The notes under the pieces are model-generated. The model worked only from the letters and a program-made list of their open reading frames with translations. It was not told the DNA's origin and searched no databases. DNA of 64,000 bases from Paraburkholderia humisilvae (GTDB lineage: Bacteria > Pseudomonadota > Gammaproteobacteria > Burkholderiales > Burkholderiaceae), in NCBI RefSeq assembly GCF_902859855.1, contig NZ_CADIKH010000014.1, positions 62,001 to 126,000 of the forward strand, given 5' to 3'. Position 1 is the stretch's first letter. Each line of letters begins with the position of its first letter. The position numbers were made by a program, and so were the translations under genes. This document shows, piece after piece, positions 51,562-60,780 of the stretch.

Positions 51562-52338
51562 ATGAACACGCCGACGCCCGACTTCACTGCGGTGCTGCCG
51601 TTGATCCAGCTTCACGCGGACGCGCAGGCTCCGCGCGAGTGCTGCGGCCTTGTCGTGCGCAGGCCCGATGGCGCGCTGAAATACATGCCGTGCCGCAACC
51701 TCGCGCACGAGGCCGACCAGTTCACGATCGATCCCGCCGACGCAGCGCACGCCGAGGACGCGGGCGAGATCGTCGCGTATGCGCACTCGCACGTTTTCAC
51801 ACCGCCCACGCCCACCGATGCCGATCGCGCGTCGATGGCGCAGACGGGCCTGCCGTGGATCATCGTCAACCATCCGCTCGGCACCTTCACGGTCAACCAG
51901 CCGGTGCCATTTCTGGCACCTTTCCCGGGCCGCACGTTCGTGCATGGCGTGCATGACTGCTACGGCATCGTGCGCGACTGGTATGCCGTCGAACTCGGCA
52001 TCACGCTCAACGACTATCCGAGGCAGTACGGCTGGTGGGATCGCGAGGACGGCCCCGACCTGTATCGCGAAAACTTCGGCCAGGAGGGCTTCGTCGTCGT
52101 GCATGAAGGCCCGCTCGATGCGGCGGCGCTCGGCGCGCTACACGCGCACGACCTGCTGCTCATGCGAATCCGCGCGAAGCGCGACAACCACATGGCGGTG
52201 TATGTGGGCGGCAATGTGATCCTCCACCACCTCGTCGACCAGCTATCGCGCCGCGAGGTCCTGCAGGAGTTCTACCAGCGCCGCACCAGCGCCGTGCTGC
52301 GGCATCGCTCGATGCTCGACCTCATGGAGGAAGCGTGA
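51562..52338 (+). CDS. Tail tip protein K, Mov34-NlpC/P60
   Basis: A 258-residue protein. An N-terminal JAB/Mov34 domain has AHSHVFTPPTPTDAD with its metal-binding His and Asp. An NlpC/P60 peptidase follows, with Cys in VHDCYGIV and His in NHMAVYVGG. It opens peptidoglycan for DNA entry. RBS GGAGA at 51550-51560 sets the start. Confidence 0.92.
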   Translation: MNTPTPDFTAVLPLIQLHADAQAPRECCGLVVRRPDGALKYMPCRNLAHEADQFTIDPADAAHAEDAGEIVAYAHSHVFTPPTPTDADRASMAQTGLPWIIVNHPLGTFTVNQPVPFLAPFPGRTFVHGVHDCYGIVRDWYAVELGITLNDYPRQYGWWDREDGPDLYRENFGQEGFVVVHEGPLDAAALGALHAHDLLLMRIRAKRDNHMAVYVGGNVILHHLVDQLSRREVLQEFYQRRTSAVLRHRSMLDLMEEA

Positions 52339-52898
52339 TGCTGACGGTTCGTTTCTATGGCGACCTGCGTCGCCGCTTCGGACGCGAATGGACGCTCTCG
52401 GTGCGCAGCCCGCGCGAGGCGCTGCACGCGCTGATGACGCAGCTTCCCGGGCTGCGCGTCTATTTCCGCGAGCACGCCACGCGCCACTTCGTCGTGCGCG
52501 GCGAGCATCAGGACTACAACGAGGCCGACCTGCACTATCCGCTCGTGAAGGGCGTGCTCAAGGTGGTGCCGCTCGTGCAGGGTGCGGGCGCGTGGGGAAA
52601 GATCATCGCGGGCGCGGCGATCGCGGTGGTCGGCGTGTTCGTACCGGTGGTCGGCACCGCGATGATCAGCCTCGGCGTGTCGCTCGCGCTCTCCGGTGTT
52701 GCGCAACTGCTGGCTCCGCGTCCGAAGGGCACGGCCACGCCCGAGAAGGCCGACAACGAGCCGTCGCTTGCGTTCGATGGTGCGGTCAACACGATGGGAC
52801 AAGGCGGCCCGGTGCCACTAGGCTATGGCCGGCTGCTGGTCGGCTCCGCGATCATCAGCGTGGGCTTCTCGACCAATAACGAGATCGTGGTGTCCTGA
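52335..52898 (+). CDS. Tail assembly protein I
   Basis: A 187-residue lambda gpI-type protein: a ubiquitin-like N-terminus (MMLTVRFYGDLRRRFG), a glycine-rich hydrophobic middle (about 85-120) and PVPLGYGRLLVGSAIIS at the end. It is needed for tail tip assembly and may be removed from the mature tail. Coupled to both neighbours. Confidence 0.9.
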   Translation: MMLTVRFYGDLRRRFGREWTLSVRSPREALHALMTQLPGLRVYFREHATRHFVVRGEHQDYNEADLHYPLVKGVLKVVPLVQGAGAWGKIIAGAAIAVVGVFVPVVGTAMISLGVSLALSGVAQLLAPRPKGTATPEKADNEPSLAFDGAVNTMGQGGPVPLGYGRLLVGSAIISVGFSTNNEIVVS

Positions 52899-55800
52899 TG
52901 GGCAAACGCGACCTCGTACCCATCACTGGTGCTGGCGGCGGCGGTGGCAAGGGCGGCGGTGGTGCTTCCCGCTCGCCCGTCGAGGCACCCGACTCGCTGC
53001 GCTCCACGCAGTATGCCCGCGTGATCAACCTGATCTGCGAGGGCGAGGTCGACGGCATTGTGGGCGATGCGCAGGGTATCTATGTCGACGACACGCCGCT
53101 CGCGAACCCGGACGGCTCGTGGAACTTCGTCGGTGCCGGGATCGAGTGGCGCTATGGCACCGCCTCGCAGGCACCGATCAGCGGCTTTTCCGCAACGGAG
53201 TCCGAATCGAGCGTGGGCGTCACGGTGACGGTCGATGCGCCTGTGATCCGCAGCGTGACGAACCCGAACCTGAACGCGGTGCGCGTGACGCTTGGCTTCC
53301 CGGCGCTGTCGAACACCGACACGACAACGGGGGACGTGACGGGCGTGACCGTGCAACTGGCGCTCGACGTGCAGAAGAACGGCGGCGGCTTCCAGCAGGT
53401 CTTTCTGGATACGGTCACCGGCAAGACGTCGAGCCGCTACCAGCGCAGCTATCGCCTCAACCTCGCGCGCTTCGGCACGGTCGGCGGCACCTACGATATC
53501 CGCGTGAGGCGCCTCACGCCCGACTCGACCACGCAGTACCTCGCCAACGCCTTCCAGTGGGAGACGATGACCGAGATCGTCGATTCGAACCTGATGTATC
53601 CGTACTCCGCGATCGTCGGCGTGCAGATCGATGCCTCGACGTTCCGCCAGATCCCGAAGCTGTCGTTCGATATCAAGATGCGCCGCGTGCAGGTGCCGAC
53701 GAACTATGATCCCGTCGCGCGCACCTATAGCGGCACATGGGACGGCACCTTCAAGATCGCGTGGAGTGACAACCCGGCGTGGATTCTCTACGACCTCGCG
53801 ACCACCGAGCGCTTCGGTCTCGGCGGGTATATCTCGCCCGCGATGATCGACAAATGGACGCTCTATACGATCGCGCAGTATTGCGACGGGCAGGTTCCCG
53901 ATGGCATGGGCGGCTACGAGCCGCGCTACACGTGCAGCATCTATCTGCAGACCCGCGAGGATGCGATCACGCTGCTACAGCAGATCGCCGCGATCTTTAA
54001 CGGCATGATCTTCTGGTCGGGCGGCATGCTGACGGTCAGCGCCGACATGCCTGCCGATCCGGTGATGGAGTACACCGCCGCCAACGTGGTGGACGGCATG
54101 TTCGTCTATCAGGGCACGCCGCTAAACCAGCGCCACACGGTGGCGCTCGTGACGTGGAACAACCGGGCAAACCGCTGCCAGCAGGAGATCGAGTACGTCG
54201 AGGACCGCGACGCGATCAACCAGTGGGGCATGCGCGAACTCGCGGTGACGGCGCTCGGCTGCACCTCGCGCGGGCAGGCGCACCGCGTGGGCCGCTGGAT
54301 GCTGCTCACCGAGCAGATGCTCTCGGAGACGGTCTCCTTCAAGACGGGCATCAATGCGGCCTTCACGCGCCCCGGCGATATCTTCTACACCGCTGACGAG
54401 ACGCGCGCAGGCTATCGCTCGGGCGGGCGCATCCTCGACGGCGACATTGACTGGCTGCAGCTTGACGCGGCATTCGCGTTCGACGCGCAGATCGTCTATA
54501 GCGTCGGCGTGCTGCTGCCCGATGGCTCGCTGCAGCGTGCGACGGTGCTCAACCCGGGCAGCGTGACCACCGACCAGATCAGGCTGCAGCAGCCGCTGCG
54601 GCTCGCGCCGAACCGCATGTGCGTGTGGTCGATCTCCGCGACGAACGCGGTCAATGAGCAGTGGCGCTGCATCGGCGTGACCGAGGACGAGGACGGCAAT
54701 GTCGAGGTTCAGGGCGTCGCCTACCGGCCCGACAAGTTCGCGGCGATCGAGTCGGACCTCACGCTCGAACCGCTGCCGACCGGCATCATCGATCCATTCT
54801 CGATTGGCCCCTGCACCGAACTGACCATCACCGAGTCGAAGTATCAGATCAGCCCGGTGGTGGTGGGCGCGCGCGCAACCTTCTCATGGCTCGCGCCGAT
54901 CGGCGCGGTGCGCTTTGCGGTGGCCTACCAGTTTGAGAGCGACTCGCCCGTCTATGTCGACGCCTTCATGTCGAGCATCGATATCCAGCCGACGCAGGAA
55001 GGCACGTGGACCTTCACCGTGTGGGCGATCAATGCGCTCGGCATCCGCAGCGTGCCCGCGACGGTCACTGTTGAACTGCTCGGCCTGAGTCAGCCTCCCG
55101 ACGATGTGCGCGGCTTCCAGCTCGATATCTATAACGACGCGGCGAACCTGCAGTGGGTCCAGTCCGGCTCGCTCGATGTGATCGTCGGCGGCCAGGTGGT
55201 GATCCGCTTCTCGTCGCGCCTGTCGACCGAGGTCTCGTGGGAGGAAGCCAACGAGATCGCGCGCTTCGCGGGTGGCTCGACGAACGGCTTTGCGCCGCTC
55301 ATGAAGGGCACCTACTTTGCCAAGTTCATGAACTCGTCGGAGAAGTACTCCGCGAACCCGGCCTATGTGATCAGCACGACCGGGCCGCTGCGCGATTACA
55401 ACCTCGTCGAGGATATGGAACAGGACCCGACCTTCGCGGGCGAGAAGGTCTACACCGAAGTGCGCAATGGCGTGCTGTACCTGTCGCAGGATGCGCACGG
55501 CTATGCGAAGTCGACGACCGGCGCGTATTACTTCGACCATGTGATCGACCTCGGCAAGGTGTACACCGTGCGCTGCACGTCCTACGTCGAGGGTGCGGCC
55601 TATGACTTCTTCAACGATGTGGACACGTGGCCCGATTGGGACCTCGTGCTCGATGTGGACGGCACCAAGATCGACGAGGGTGGCGCGCTGGTGCTCGCCT
55701 CGCTGACCAACACCGATCCCACCACCGCCGTCGACGACGACTGGAGTCCCTACGTGCGGCTCGTCGCCTCGGACCTCACATTCCGAGCGGCGCGCTTCAT

Positions 55801-56218
55801 GTGCGCGCTGCACGTGAAGGACAACACGCAGGGCATCGGCATCATCGACCTTGGCGTGACGGTCGATGTGCCCGACCGCATCGAAAGCCGCAATAACGTG
55901 CCCGTGGACGCGGCGGGCACGGTGATCACGTTTAGCGTGCCGTTCAAGGACACGCCTGCGATCGCGATCGTCGCGCAGGGTTTGCAGACGGGCGACAAGT
56001 GGCTGATCGACCAGCAGTCGGCAGAGGGTTTCCGCATCCGCTTTCAGGATTCGACGGGCGCGGGCATCGCCAAGACCAGCGACTGGATTGCGCGCGGCTA
56101 TGGCTATGAGCATACCGATCTTGATGGTCTCGGTTACGCGAGACTGACCCGCTTCGACTCGCCGCTGCTTGCGACGATGCGCGGGCGTATTGGACCGAAG
56201 CGCCTCAAGGCGTTATAG
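52898..56218 (+). CDS. Host-specificity central fibre protein J
   Basis: A 1106-residue lambda gpJ homologue. A glycine-rich start is followed by the hub domains (LRSTQYARVINLICEGEVDG) and FnIII-like modules after about 650. The last 300 residues are likely to hold the receptor-binding part. It starts one base into the previous stop (TGATG). Confidence 0.93.
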   Translation: MGKRDLVPITGAGGGGGKGGGGASRSPVEAPDSLRSTQYARVINLICEGEVDGIVGDAQGIYVDDTPLANPDGSWNFVGAGIEWRYGTASQAPISGFSATESESSVGVTVTVDAPVIRSVTNPNLNAVRVTLGFPALSNTDTTTGDVTGVTVQLALDVQKNGGGFQQVFLDTVTGKTSSRYQRSYRLNLARFGTVGGTYDIRVRRLTPDSTTQYLANAFQWETMTEIVDSNLMYPYSAIVGVQIDASTFRQIPKLSFDIKMRRVQVPTNYDPVARTYSGTWDGTFKIAWSDNPAWILYDLATTERFGLGGYISPAMIDKWTLYTIAQYCDGQVPDGMGGYEPRYTCSIYLQTREDAITLLQQIAAIFNGMIFWSGGMLTVSADMPADPVMEYTAANVVDGMFVYQGTPLNQRHTVALVTWNNRANRCQQEIEYVEDRDAINQWGMRELAVTALGCTSRGQAHRVGRWMLLTEQMLSETVSFKTGINAAFTRPGDIFYTADETRAGYRSGGRILDGDIDWLQLDAAFAFDAQIVYSVGVLLPDGSLQRATVLNPGSVTTDQIRLQQPLRLAPNRMCVWSISATNAVNEQWRCIGVTEDEDGNVEVQGVAYRPDKFAAIESDLTLEPLPTGIIDPFSIGPCTELTITESKYQISPVVVGARATFSWLAPIGAVRFAVAYQFESDSPVYVDAFMSSIDIQPTQEGTWTFTVWAINALGIRSVPATVTVELLGLSQPPDDVRGFQLDIYNDAANLQWVQSGSLDVIVGGQVVIRFSSRLSTEVSWEEANEIARFAGGSTNGFAPLMKGTYFAKFMNSSEKYSANPAYVISTTGPLRDYNLVEDMEQDPTFAGEKVYTEVRNGVLYLSQDAHGYAKSTTGAYYFDHVIDLGKVYTVRCTSYVEGAAYDFFNDVDTWPDWDLVLDVDGTKIDEGGALVLASLTNTDPTTAVDDDWSPYVRLVASDLTFRAARFMCALHVKDNTQGIGIIDLGVTVDVPDRIESRNNVPVDAAGTVITFSVPFKDTPAIAIVAQGLQTGDKWLIDQQSAEGFRIRFQDSTGAGIAKTSDWIARGYGYEHTDLDGLGYARLTRFDSPLLATMRGRIGPKRLKAL

Positions 56219-56234
56219 CGAACGGAGTCGAGCA

Positions 56235-57032
56235 ATGACGCAACCTTCCTCCTATCAGGTGCCTGCGCATCCGTCCGGTCTGGACATGCGCACGCAACTC
56301 AACCAGATCGTGCTGTCAGTGCTCGGGGACAACTGTGGGCCGACCGAACCGCCCGAGACCTATCCCGGCATGATGTGGGGCGACACGACCGCCGTGCGTC
56401 TGAAGCGGCGCACGAACGCCAACGATGCGTGGGTCGACCTCGGCCCGCTCGATGACTTCCTCGCTGACGTCAGGACGTCAATCACGCGGGCGGTGCCGAC
56501 TGGCACGATCATCATGTGGTTCGGAGACGGCAACGCGATCCCTGCGGGCTATGTGAAGTGCGACGGCGCGAACGGCACGCCGAACATGATCGACACGTTC
56601 CCTTGCGGCGCTGGTGGTTCACTGGCGATCGGCGCACGCGCAGGCGCAAACTCGCGAGTGCTCGATGCCAACAATCTGCCGACCCACGCGCATGGCGTCT
56701 ACGATCCGTCGCATGCGCACAGCATCTCTGATCCGTCGCACGCTCACGGCGTGGGCGATCCGGGTCACGCGCACAGCATTCCGAACTACGGCTCGGTGCA
56801 GGCGGGCGCGGATAACGGTGGTGCGCAGTGCCCGGTGGCGACCGGTTATTCGTCGGGGCGCGGGCAGAACAATGTCAACGGCAACGGCACCGGCATCTGG
56901 ATCGGTGGCAGCGGCACCGGCATCGGTATCTACGGCGCGGGCACCGGCATTGGCATCTATAACGCGGGCAACAGCACCGCGTTCGATAACCGGCCCGCCT
57001 GCTGCGCGCTGTGGTTTCTCATGAAGAAGTGA
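56235..57032 (+). CDS. Tail fibre/collar protein with His-rich loop and GTGI repeats
   Basis: A 265-residue protein. GTIIMWFGDGNAIPAGYVKCDG is the tail-collar motif. It is followed by SHAHSISDPSHAHGVGDPGH, three His pairs that can bind metal ions on the trimer axis, and by glycine repeats (TGIWIGGSGTGIGIYGAG) that probably form a beta-helix tip. It is likely a receptor-binding fibre. Confidence 0.82.
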   Translation: MTQPSSYQVPAHPSGLDMRTQLNQIVLSVLGDNCGPTEPPETYPGMMWGDTTAVRLKRRTNANDAWVDLGPLDDFLADVRTSITRAVPTGTIIMWFGDGNAIPAGYVKCDGANGTPNMIDTFPCGAGGSLAIGARAGANSRVLDANNLPTHAHGVYDPSHAHSISDPSHAHGVGDPGHAHSIPNYGSVQAGADNGGAQCPVATGYSSGRGQNNVNGNGTGIWIGGSGTGIGIYGAGTGIGIYNAGNSTAFDNRPACCALWFLMKK

Positions 57033-57034
57033 TC

Positions 57035-57337
57035 ATGCGCACGCGACCCTTCAGCACCCTCGTCGCGATGGCGGCGCTCGCTGGCCTGTGGATGGCTGGG
57101 TGCAGCAGCACGAACCCGCCCGGTGATTCTGTCAGGGCGGGACATAACACGACGTTCCCGCCGTTGCCTGCGTGTCTCTTCTTCTGCTTCGCGAGAGTGG
57201 ACTCGTCGATTGACACGACCAACTCGATCAACCGCACAGCGAAGCCGGGAAGGTCCGCGAGCGCCGCGAGCGCGGCCAGCGCACCGAAGCCCGCAAGCGC
57301 GCCGCAACCGCTGCCCGCCACCAAGGACCGTCCGTGA
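57035..57337 (+). CDS. Small lipoprotein
   Basis: A 100-residue protein with a signal peptide and lipobox LWMAGC-S at about residue 22. The mature part is rich in Pro, Ala and Ser. Lipoproteins after tail fibre genes can block superinfection by hiding the receptor, as Llp-type proteins do; a Rz1-like spanin is a weaker option because no Rz precedes it. Confidence 0.65.
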   Translation: MRTRPFSTLVAMAALAGLWMAGCSSTNPPGDSVRAGHNTTFPPLPACLFFCFARVDSSIDTTNSINRTAKPGRSASAASAASAPKPASAPQPLPATKDRP

Positions 57338-57342
57338 TGGCG

Positions 57343-57876
57343 CTACTGCGTCGGATGCGCGGGCACGAGGCCCATTAGCTCGTCCCACGCACGGCGCATC
57401 TGCTGCGCGCTCTCCTGCGGGGCCATGCGGCCCGTCAGGGTGGCAAGGCCCGGGCAGATCACACTCTGGAAGTTGACGTGCCGCACGGCGCGCAGCACCG
57501 CACGGAACGCGAGGTAGGCGTTATCGGTCTGCGCCACCACGCTCGGCACCTCCATCGTCGGCGCGGCGATCATCGCGGGAATCTGCTCGTCTCCCGTGTC
57601 GAGAATGATCGCCTCGCCCACCGCGAGCAGCTTCGTCGGCAGGCCCGCAATCAGCGCCTGCAGGTTCGTCTCGATGGCCAGCCCGAAGCGGTCGCGGTAG
57701 ACGAGATCGATCCCGCCGTCCATCCAGCCGTGCGAGTTCGCGGGCGACACGATCGCATCGGCTGGCGCGCCCTCGAATACGTCCGCGCATTTCACATCGA
57801 ACGCGGGTATGTCCGCGAAGGCGACAGCGACCGCCTCCACCACCTTCGGGTTCAGGTCACGGAAACGCAGCTTCAT
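57343..57876 (-). CDS. Macro-domain protein (ADP-ribose binding)
   Basis: A 177-residue macro domain. The core signature is ADAIVSPANSHGWMDGGIDL, with the ADP-ribose loop SPANSHGWMDGG, and FQSVICPGLATLTGRMAP as the second loop. Macro domains bind or remove ADP-ribose from proteins, nucleic acids or signal molecules. In phages they may counter NAD-based defences. It overlaps the partner's stop by 4 bp and ends 6 bp from the convergent lipoprotein stop. Confidence 0.85.
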   Translation of the reverse strand: MKLRFRDLNPKVVEAVAVAFADIPAFDVKCADVFEGAPADAIVSPANSHGWMDGGIDLVYRDRFGLAIETNLQALIAGLPTKLLAVGEAIILDTGDEQIPAMIAAPTMEVPSVVAQTDNAYLAFRAVLRAVRHVNFQSVICPGLATLTGRMAPQESAQQMRRAWDELMGLVPAHPTQ

Positions 57877-58436
57877 ACGACCTCCTGCGCAAGCTCGACG
57901 TCAGCGAGCGCCGCGATCTGCATGGCCAGCGCTTCCGTCTGCACGCGTGCGTAGTCATAGCTGCGGTACTCGGCGGGCGTGCGGTAGAGCGCCTCGGCCT
58001 GCTCCGCATCCATCGTCTGGTACGCCTGCACCGTGATCGGATCGAGCGGTTTAAAGTCCCACGCGTGCCCGCACATGAAACCGTAGAACCACAGGTTAGG
58101 ATGATCCTCGCCGATGACGCCGGTGCTCCACAGGCCACCGTGGACGTCGACCACGACCGACAGCGGCGCGGCGGCACCAGCGGCGAGCGTGCGTGGCACC
58201 ACGCCATGCAGGTCCGCCACGGCGATGCGCGTGCTGATCAGTTCGTGGCCCGCCATTGCCTCGGGCACGATGATCATCACGTCGCGACGCTGCCTGTAGA
58301 GCGCGTGCGTCTTTGGAACACCTGCATACCCGTTCCACACGCCGTTATGATCGCGACGCATCAGGCAGACAAGTTCGGACGCCTCGAAGGCGTCCGCATC
58401 CGGTTCGTTATCCCAAGGGTGTGCGACGGTTGTCAT
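57873..58436 (-). CDS. Partner of the macro-domain protein, unknown function
   Basis: A 187-residue protein of a phage family with ELVCLMRRDHNGVWNGYAGVP, VVDVHGGLWSTGVIG and FYGFMCGHAWDFKP. The His-Gly-Gly and Cys-Gly-His positions look catalytic or metal-binding. It lies upstream of and coupled to the macro-domain gene, so the two are made together. No activity is known. Confidence 0.65.
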   Translation of the reverse strand: MTTVAHPWDNEPDADAFEASELVCLMRRDHNGVWNGYAGVPKTHALYRQRRDVMIIVPEAMAGHELISTRIAVADLHGVVPRTLAAGAAAPLSVVVDVHGGLWSTGVIGEDHPNLWFYGFMCGHAWDFKPLDPITVQAYQTMDAEQAEALYRTPAEYRSYDYARVQTEALAMQIAALADVELAQEVV

Positions 58437-58529
58437 GAAAAGACCCTCCTGTAGCTGACGAGCAAAGTTTACGATAGCTGCTGGGATCGGCAAGGTCCCC
58501 ATCGCAGTTCTAACCAACAGGAGCGCATC

Positions 58530-58724
58530 ATGAAAGTGATTGTGGTCAACGAAGGCGAGGCCCCGGTTCGCGTAATCATTGATGGCGATACCGTCAACGA
58601 TTCGCACCTTCAGCCGGGGGAGGAAGCGGCGCTCACGGCCTCGGACGAAGGCGTGATCGAGCTACGCGAACTCGGTGGGCTGCAGGCGGACCTTTCCAGC
58701 ACCGAAGGCGAGGCGGCAACCTGA
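58530..58724 (+). CDS. Small acidic phage protein
   Basis: A 64-residue, acidic, beta-rich protein (MKVIVVNEGEAPVRVIIDGD). It has AGGAG before its start and is divergent from the macro-domain pair, with 93 bp between. No family was recognised. Confidence 0.6.
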   Translation: MKVIVVNEGEAPVRVIIDGDTVNDSHLQPGEEAALTASDEGVIELRELGGLQADLSSTEGEAAT

Positions 58725-58734
58725 ACGGGCCGCG

Positions 58735-58766
58735 CAAAAAAAAGCCCGCACCTGAATGGGAGCGGG
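58735..58766 (-). terminator. Minus-strand terminator after the right accessory operon
   Basis: On the minus strand CCCGC...GCGGG is followed by a run of eight or more T (58735-58743). Together with the hairpin at 58938-58954 it ends the leftward operon that begins at 62062. Confidence 0.65.
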
Positions 58767-58933
58767 TGGCAAAGTGCCTAGTCCGCGTCGAGGGCTCCTG
58801 CTTTGCGGACGTTCAAATTCTAGCTCCCACAACGGGCTGGCACAACGGCTCTGGGATGGTTGCAAGCGGCAAGGCCCGTCAGCGGCACGGTGGCCCGGAT
58901 TCCGGCCACGCTGCGCGTTTTCGGATGACGAAG

Positions 58934-58954
58934 AAAAGCCCGCTCGCGGCGGGC
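58934..58954 (-). terminator. Minus-strand terminator
   Basis: GCCCGC (58938-58943) pairs with GCGGGC (58949-58954), 5-nt loop; the minus strand then reads TTTTC. It lies 20 bp after the last gene of the leftward operon (stop at 58975). Confidence 0.7.
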
Positions 58955-58974
58955 CTGATTCGATGTTAGCGCGC

Positions 58975-59178
58975 CTATGGGAGAACAACCTCCACGAGCG
59001 TTTGCGCGGGCATGTTCGTGACCGCTACATTGTCGGGCTTGCCTAGCTGGTAGGTCTTGACCTCGACCCGGCCTGCGGGCCTCCCGACAGGCGTCACGGT
59101 GACCACCACGTGGCGGCTGATGCCCGCGTGCAATAGCACGTCCCCCGGCTGCAGATGTTGCGCTTCTTTTGTTGGCAT
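58975..59178 (-). CDS. Small beta-rich phage protein
   Basis: A 67-residue protein: MPTKEAQHLQPGDVLLHAGI and two beta hairpins, like a small SH3-type or RNA-binding barrel. It ends the leftward operon. No family was recognised. Confidence 0.55.
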   Translation of the reverse strand: MPTKEAQHLQPGDVLLHAGISRHVVVTVTPVGRPAGRVEVKTYQLGKPDNVAVTNMPAQTLVEVVLP

Positions 59179-59180
59179 GT

Positions 59181-59357
59181 TCAGTCCTTTTTGAATGCCC
59201 AGATCAGGGCGATGCCCCACCCGATGAACGTCCAGCCGAAGAGAACGTTCAGGATGGCGATGGAGGTCGAGTCCTTGTGCTTGCGCCGCCCGGCGACCAG
59301 CGCGGGGAGGAAGTACAGGATCACGAGCGTGATCAGTGTCAGCGCGCCGATGGTCAT
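59181..59357 (-). CDS. Imm-type superinfection immunity membrane protein
   Basis: A 58-residue protein found by direct translation because it is too short for usual cut-offs. Two membrane helices (LTLITLVILYFLPALVAG and IGWGIALIWAF) flank a basic loop, RRKHKDST, and the NVLFGWTFIGWGIALIWA end matches the T4 Imm superinfection family. Imm proteins block DNA entry of related phages. The start overlaps the upstream stop by ATGA. Confidence 0.8.
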   Translation of the reverse strand: MTIGALTLITLVILYFLPALVAGRRKHKDSTSIAILNVLFGWTFIGWGIALIWAFKKD

Positions 59358-59779
59358 GGCTGCGCTCCTTTGCGCTTCGCTTCGAGGTCCGCCGCACGGC
59401 GCGCGTTGACCATCTGATCGAATTGCGGCAGCGCGCGGATATGCACGAGCAACGTAATGAGCGCGCCATTCTGTTCAACGTTGAGGCCAAAGCCACGCAC
59501 GCGTGGAAGATGCCAGTCGAGGTTATCCACCGTGAGGATCGTCCTGATTCCACTGAGCACCGAAGAAGCCTGAAGGGGCGTAAGGCCAGCGGCCTCAAGC
59601 GAAGGCTGCATCGACATCAATTCGCGGCCCCACTCGCGCACGGCGGCGCTATGTTGCGGCTCCGTTTCCCGCTCCTGTCGCATCAGTAGCAGGCAGGATG
59701 GGCAAGCGTCGACGGTCGGATCATTTCCGGTGACCTCACCGCAAACAGCGCAGCGGCAAGGCTGCAATGGCGTGGTCAT
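59354..59779 (-). CDS. Zinc-ribbon phage protein
   Basis: A 141-residue protein with an N-terminal CRCAVCGEV-CPSC zinc ribbon (residues 8-30) and a helical remainder. It is coupled to the Imm-like gene. No family was recognised. Confidence 0.6.
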   Translation of the reverse strand: MTTPLQPCRCAVCGEVTGNDPTVDACPSCLLLMRQERETEPQHSAAVREWGRELMSMQPSLEAAGLTPLQASSVLSGIRTILTVDNLDWHLPRVRGFGLNVEQNGALITLLVHIRALPQFDQMVNARRAADLEAKRKGAQP

Positions 59780-60213
59780 GATGCGCTCCCTGCGTTGCCA
59801 CGCGTTTTGATCAGTTTGCAGAGCGCGATCATCTTGCGATCGCGAGCCTTGTGCAGCGCGGGTATGGTTTCCGTCACAGCGCCCATATAGGCGTATTCCT
59901 CGTTACACAGCACCTTGACGAACAGTTTCACCGTGGCCTCCCTGACCGCTTCGTATGCCTTGTCGACTTCGGGGTCGACCATCAGCGGCTCGATCATTTT
60001 CCAAACCTCCAGCTGCTCGCGCACCAAGGCGATCGAGCGCAGGTGGTCCTCACCGTACTGCGTGTCGTGAAAGCAGGTTTTGCTGATCGTCCACATGTAT
60101 TCCTCGAGCAAGGTACGAATGGCGTCGGTGCTCATTCTTGTGATCGCCATCGCCATGCTCGTCGTGAGGTCGGCCTTGCCGTCGACCTGCGCAAATTGCG
60201 TCGTCTTCTTCAT
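59776..60213 (-). CDS. Uncharacterised helical phage protein
   Basis: A 145-residue all-helical protein starting MKKTTQFAQVDGKADLTT, with two Cys in the middle third. AAGGAG precedes the ATG. Coupled to the next gene by ATGA. Confidence 0.55.
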   Translation of the reverse strand: MKKTTQFAQVDGKADLTTSMAMAITRMSTDAIRTLLEEYMWTISKTCFHDTQYGEDHLRSIALVREQLEVWKMIEPLMVDPEVDKAYEAVREATVKLFVKVLCNEEYAYMGAVTETIPALHKARDRKMIALCKLIKTRGNAGSAS

Positions 60214-60223
60214 CGCCCGCTCC

Positions 60224-60568
60224 TTAAACGTAGTGGTGCGGCAGCACGAGGCGGCGCACGAAGGAGCGGTATGTCTTGACCAGCCCGTCGCGTTCCCCGT
60301 CGCCCGGGTTCGCGACATACGCGTCGAGTTGCTCGTCCAGCTTGCCCATGAAGGCTTCATGCTTGGCAAGCAGCTCGGCGCGGTGCGCGTCGTCTGCGAA
60401 CACCTGCCGCGACATCAGCAGGTCGATCCATCCGGCGCGCAACCCGTCGCGCGTCTCGGCGTCGGCCCCGACATAGGCGGCGAGCATCTCGCGCGCTTCC
60501 GTTTCACGCTTGCGGCGCGTCGGTTGAAAAATCCACTCGGTGCCGCTTTGTTCGATCATCGTGTTCAT
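60224..60568 (-). CDS. Uncharacterised helical phage protein
   Basis: A 114-residue protein with a basic start (FQPTRRKRETEAREML) and amphipathic helices. Alternative start at codon 4. No family was recognised. Confidence 0.5.
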   Translation of the reverse strand: MNTMIEQSGTEWIFQPTRRKRETEAREMLAAYVGADAETRDGLRAGWIDLLMSRQVFADDAHRAELLAKHEAFMGKLDEQLDAYVANPGDGERDGLVKTYRSFVRRLVLPHHYV

Positions 60569-60604
60569 GGTTTGCCCTCTATTGGCAGTAAAAAAATCGC
60601 TGTG

Positions 60605-60778
60605 TTACTCGGGGCGGACTACGCCCACCGGACCCGGCTCCAGCATCACGTCGAGCCGGTCGGCCAGCCGCTGCGCGTCGGCCTCGCTTTCAAACCACAC
60701 GGTCATGTAGAAAGACCCGTCGCGATTCCAAAGCTCCCAAGCCTGCACCTCGGCGCGCGGTTCAAGATCGTCGGTCAT
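60605..60778 (-). CDS. Small phage protein
   Basis: A 57-residue protein (MTDDLEPRAEVQAWELWN) with a ferredoxin-like alpha/beta pattern: WELWNRDGSFYMTVWF, then a helix ADAQRLADRLDVML. Two genes of this operon are only 2 bp apart here. Confidence 0.5.
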   Translation of the reverse strand: MTDDLEPRAEVQAWELWNRDGSFYMTVWFESEADAQRLADRLDVMLEPGPVGVVRPE

Positions 60779-60780
60779 GT

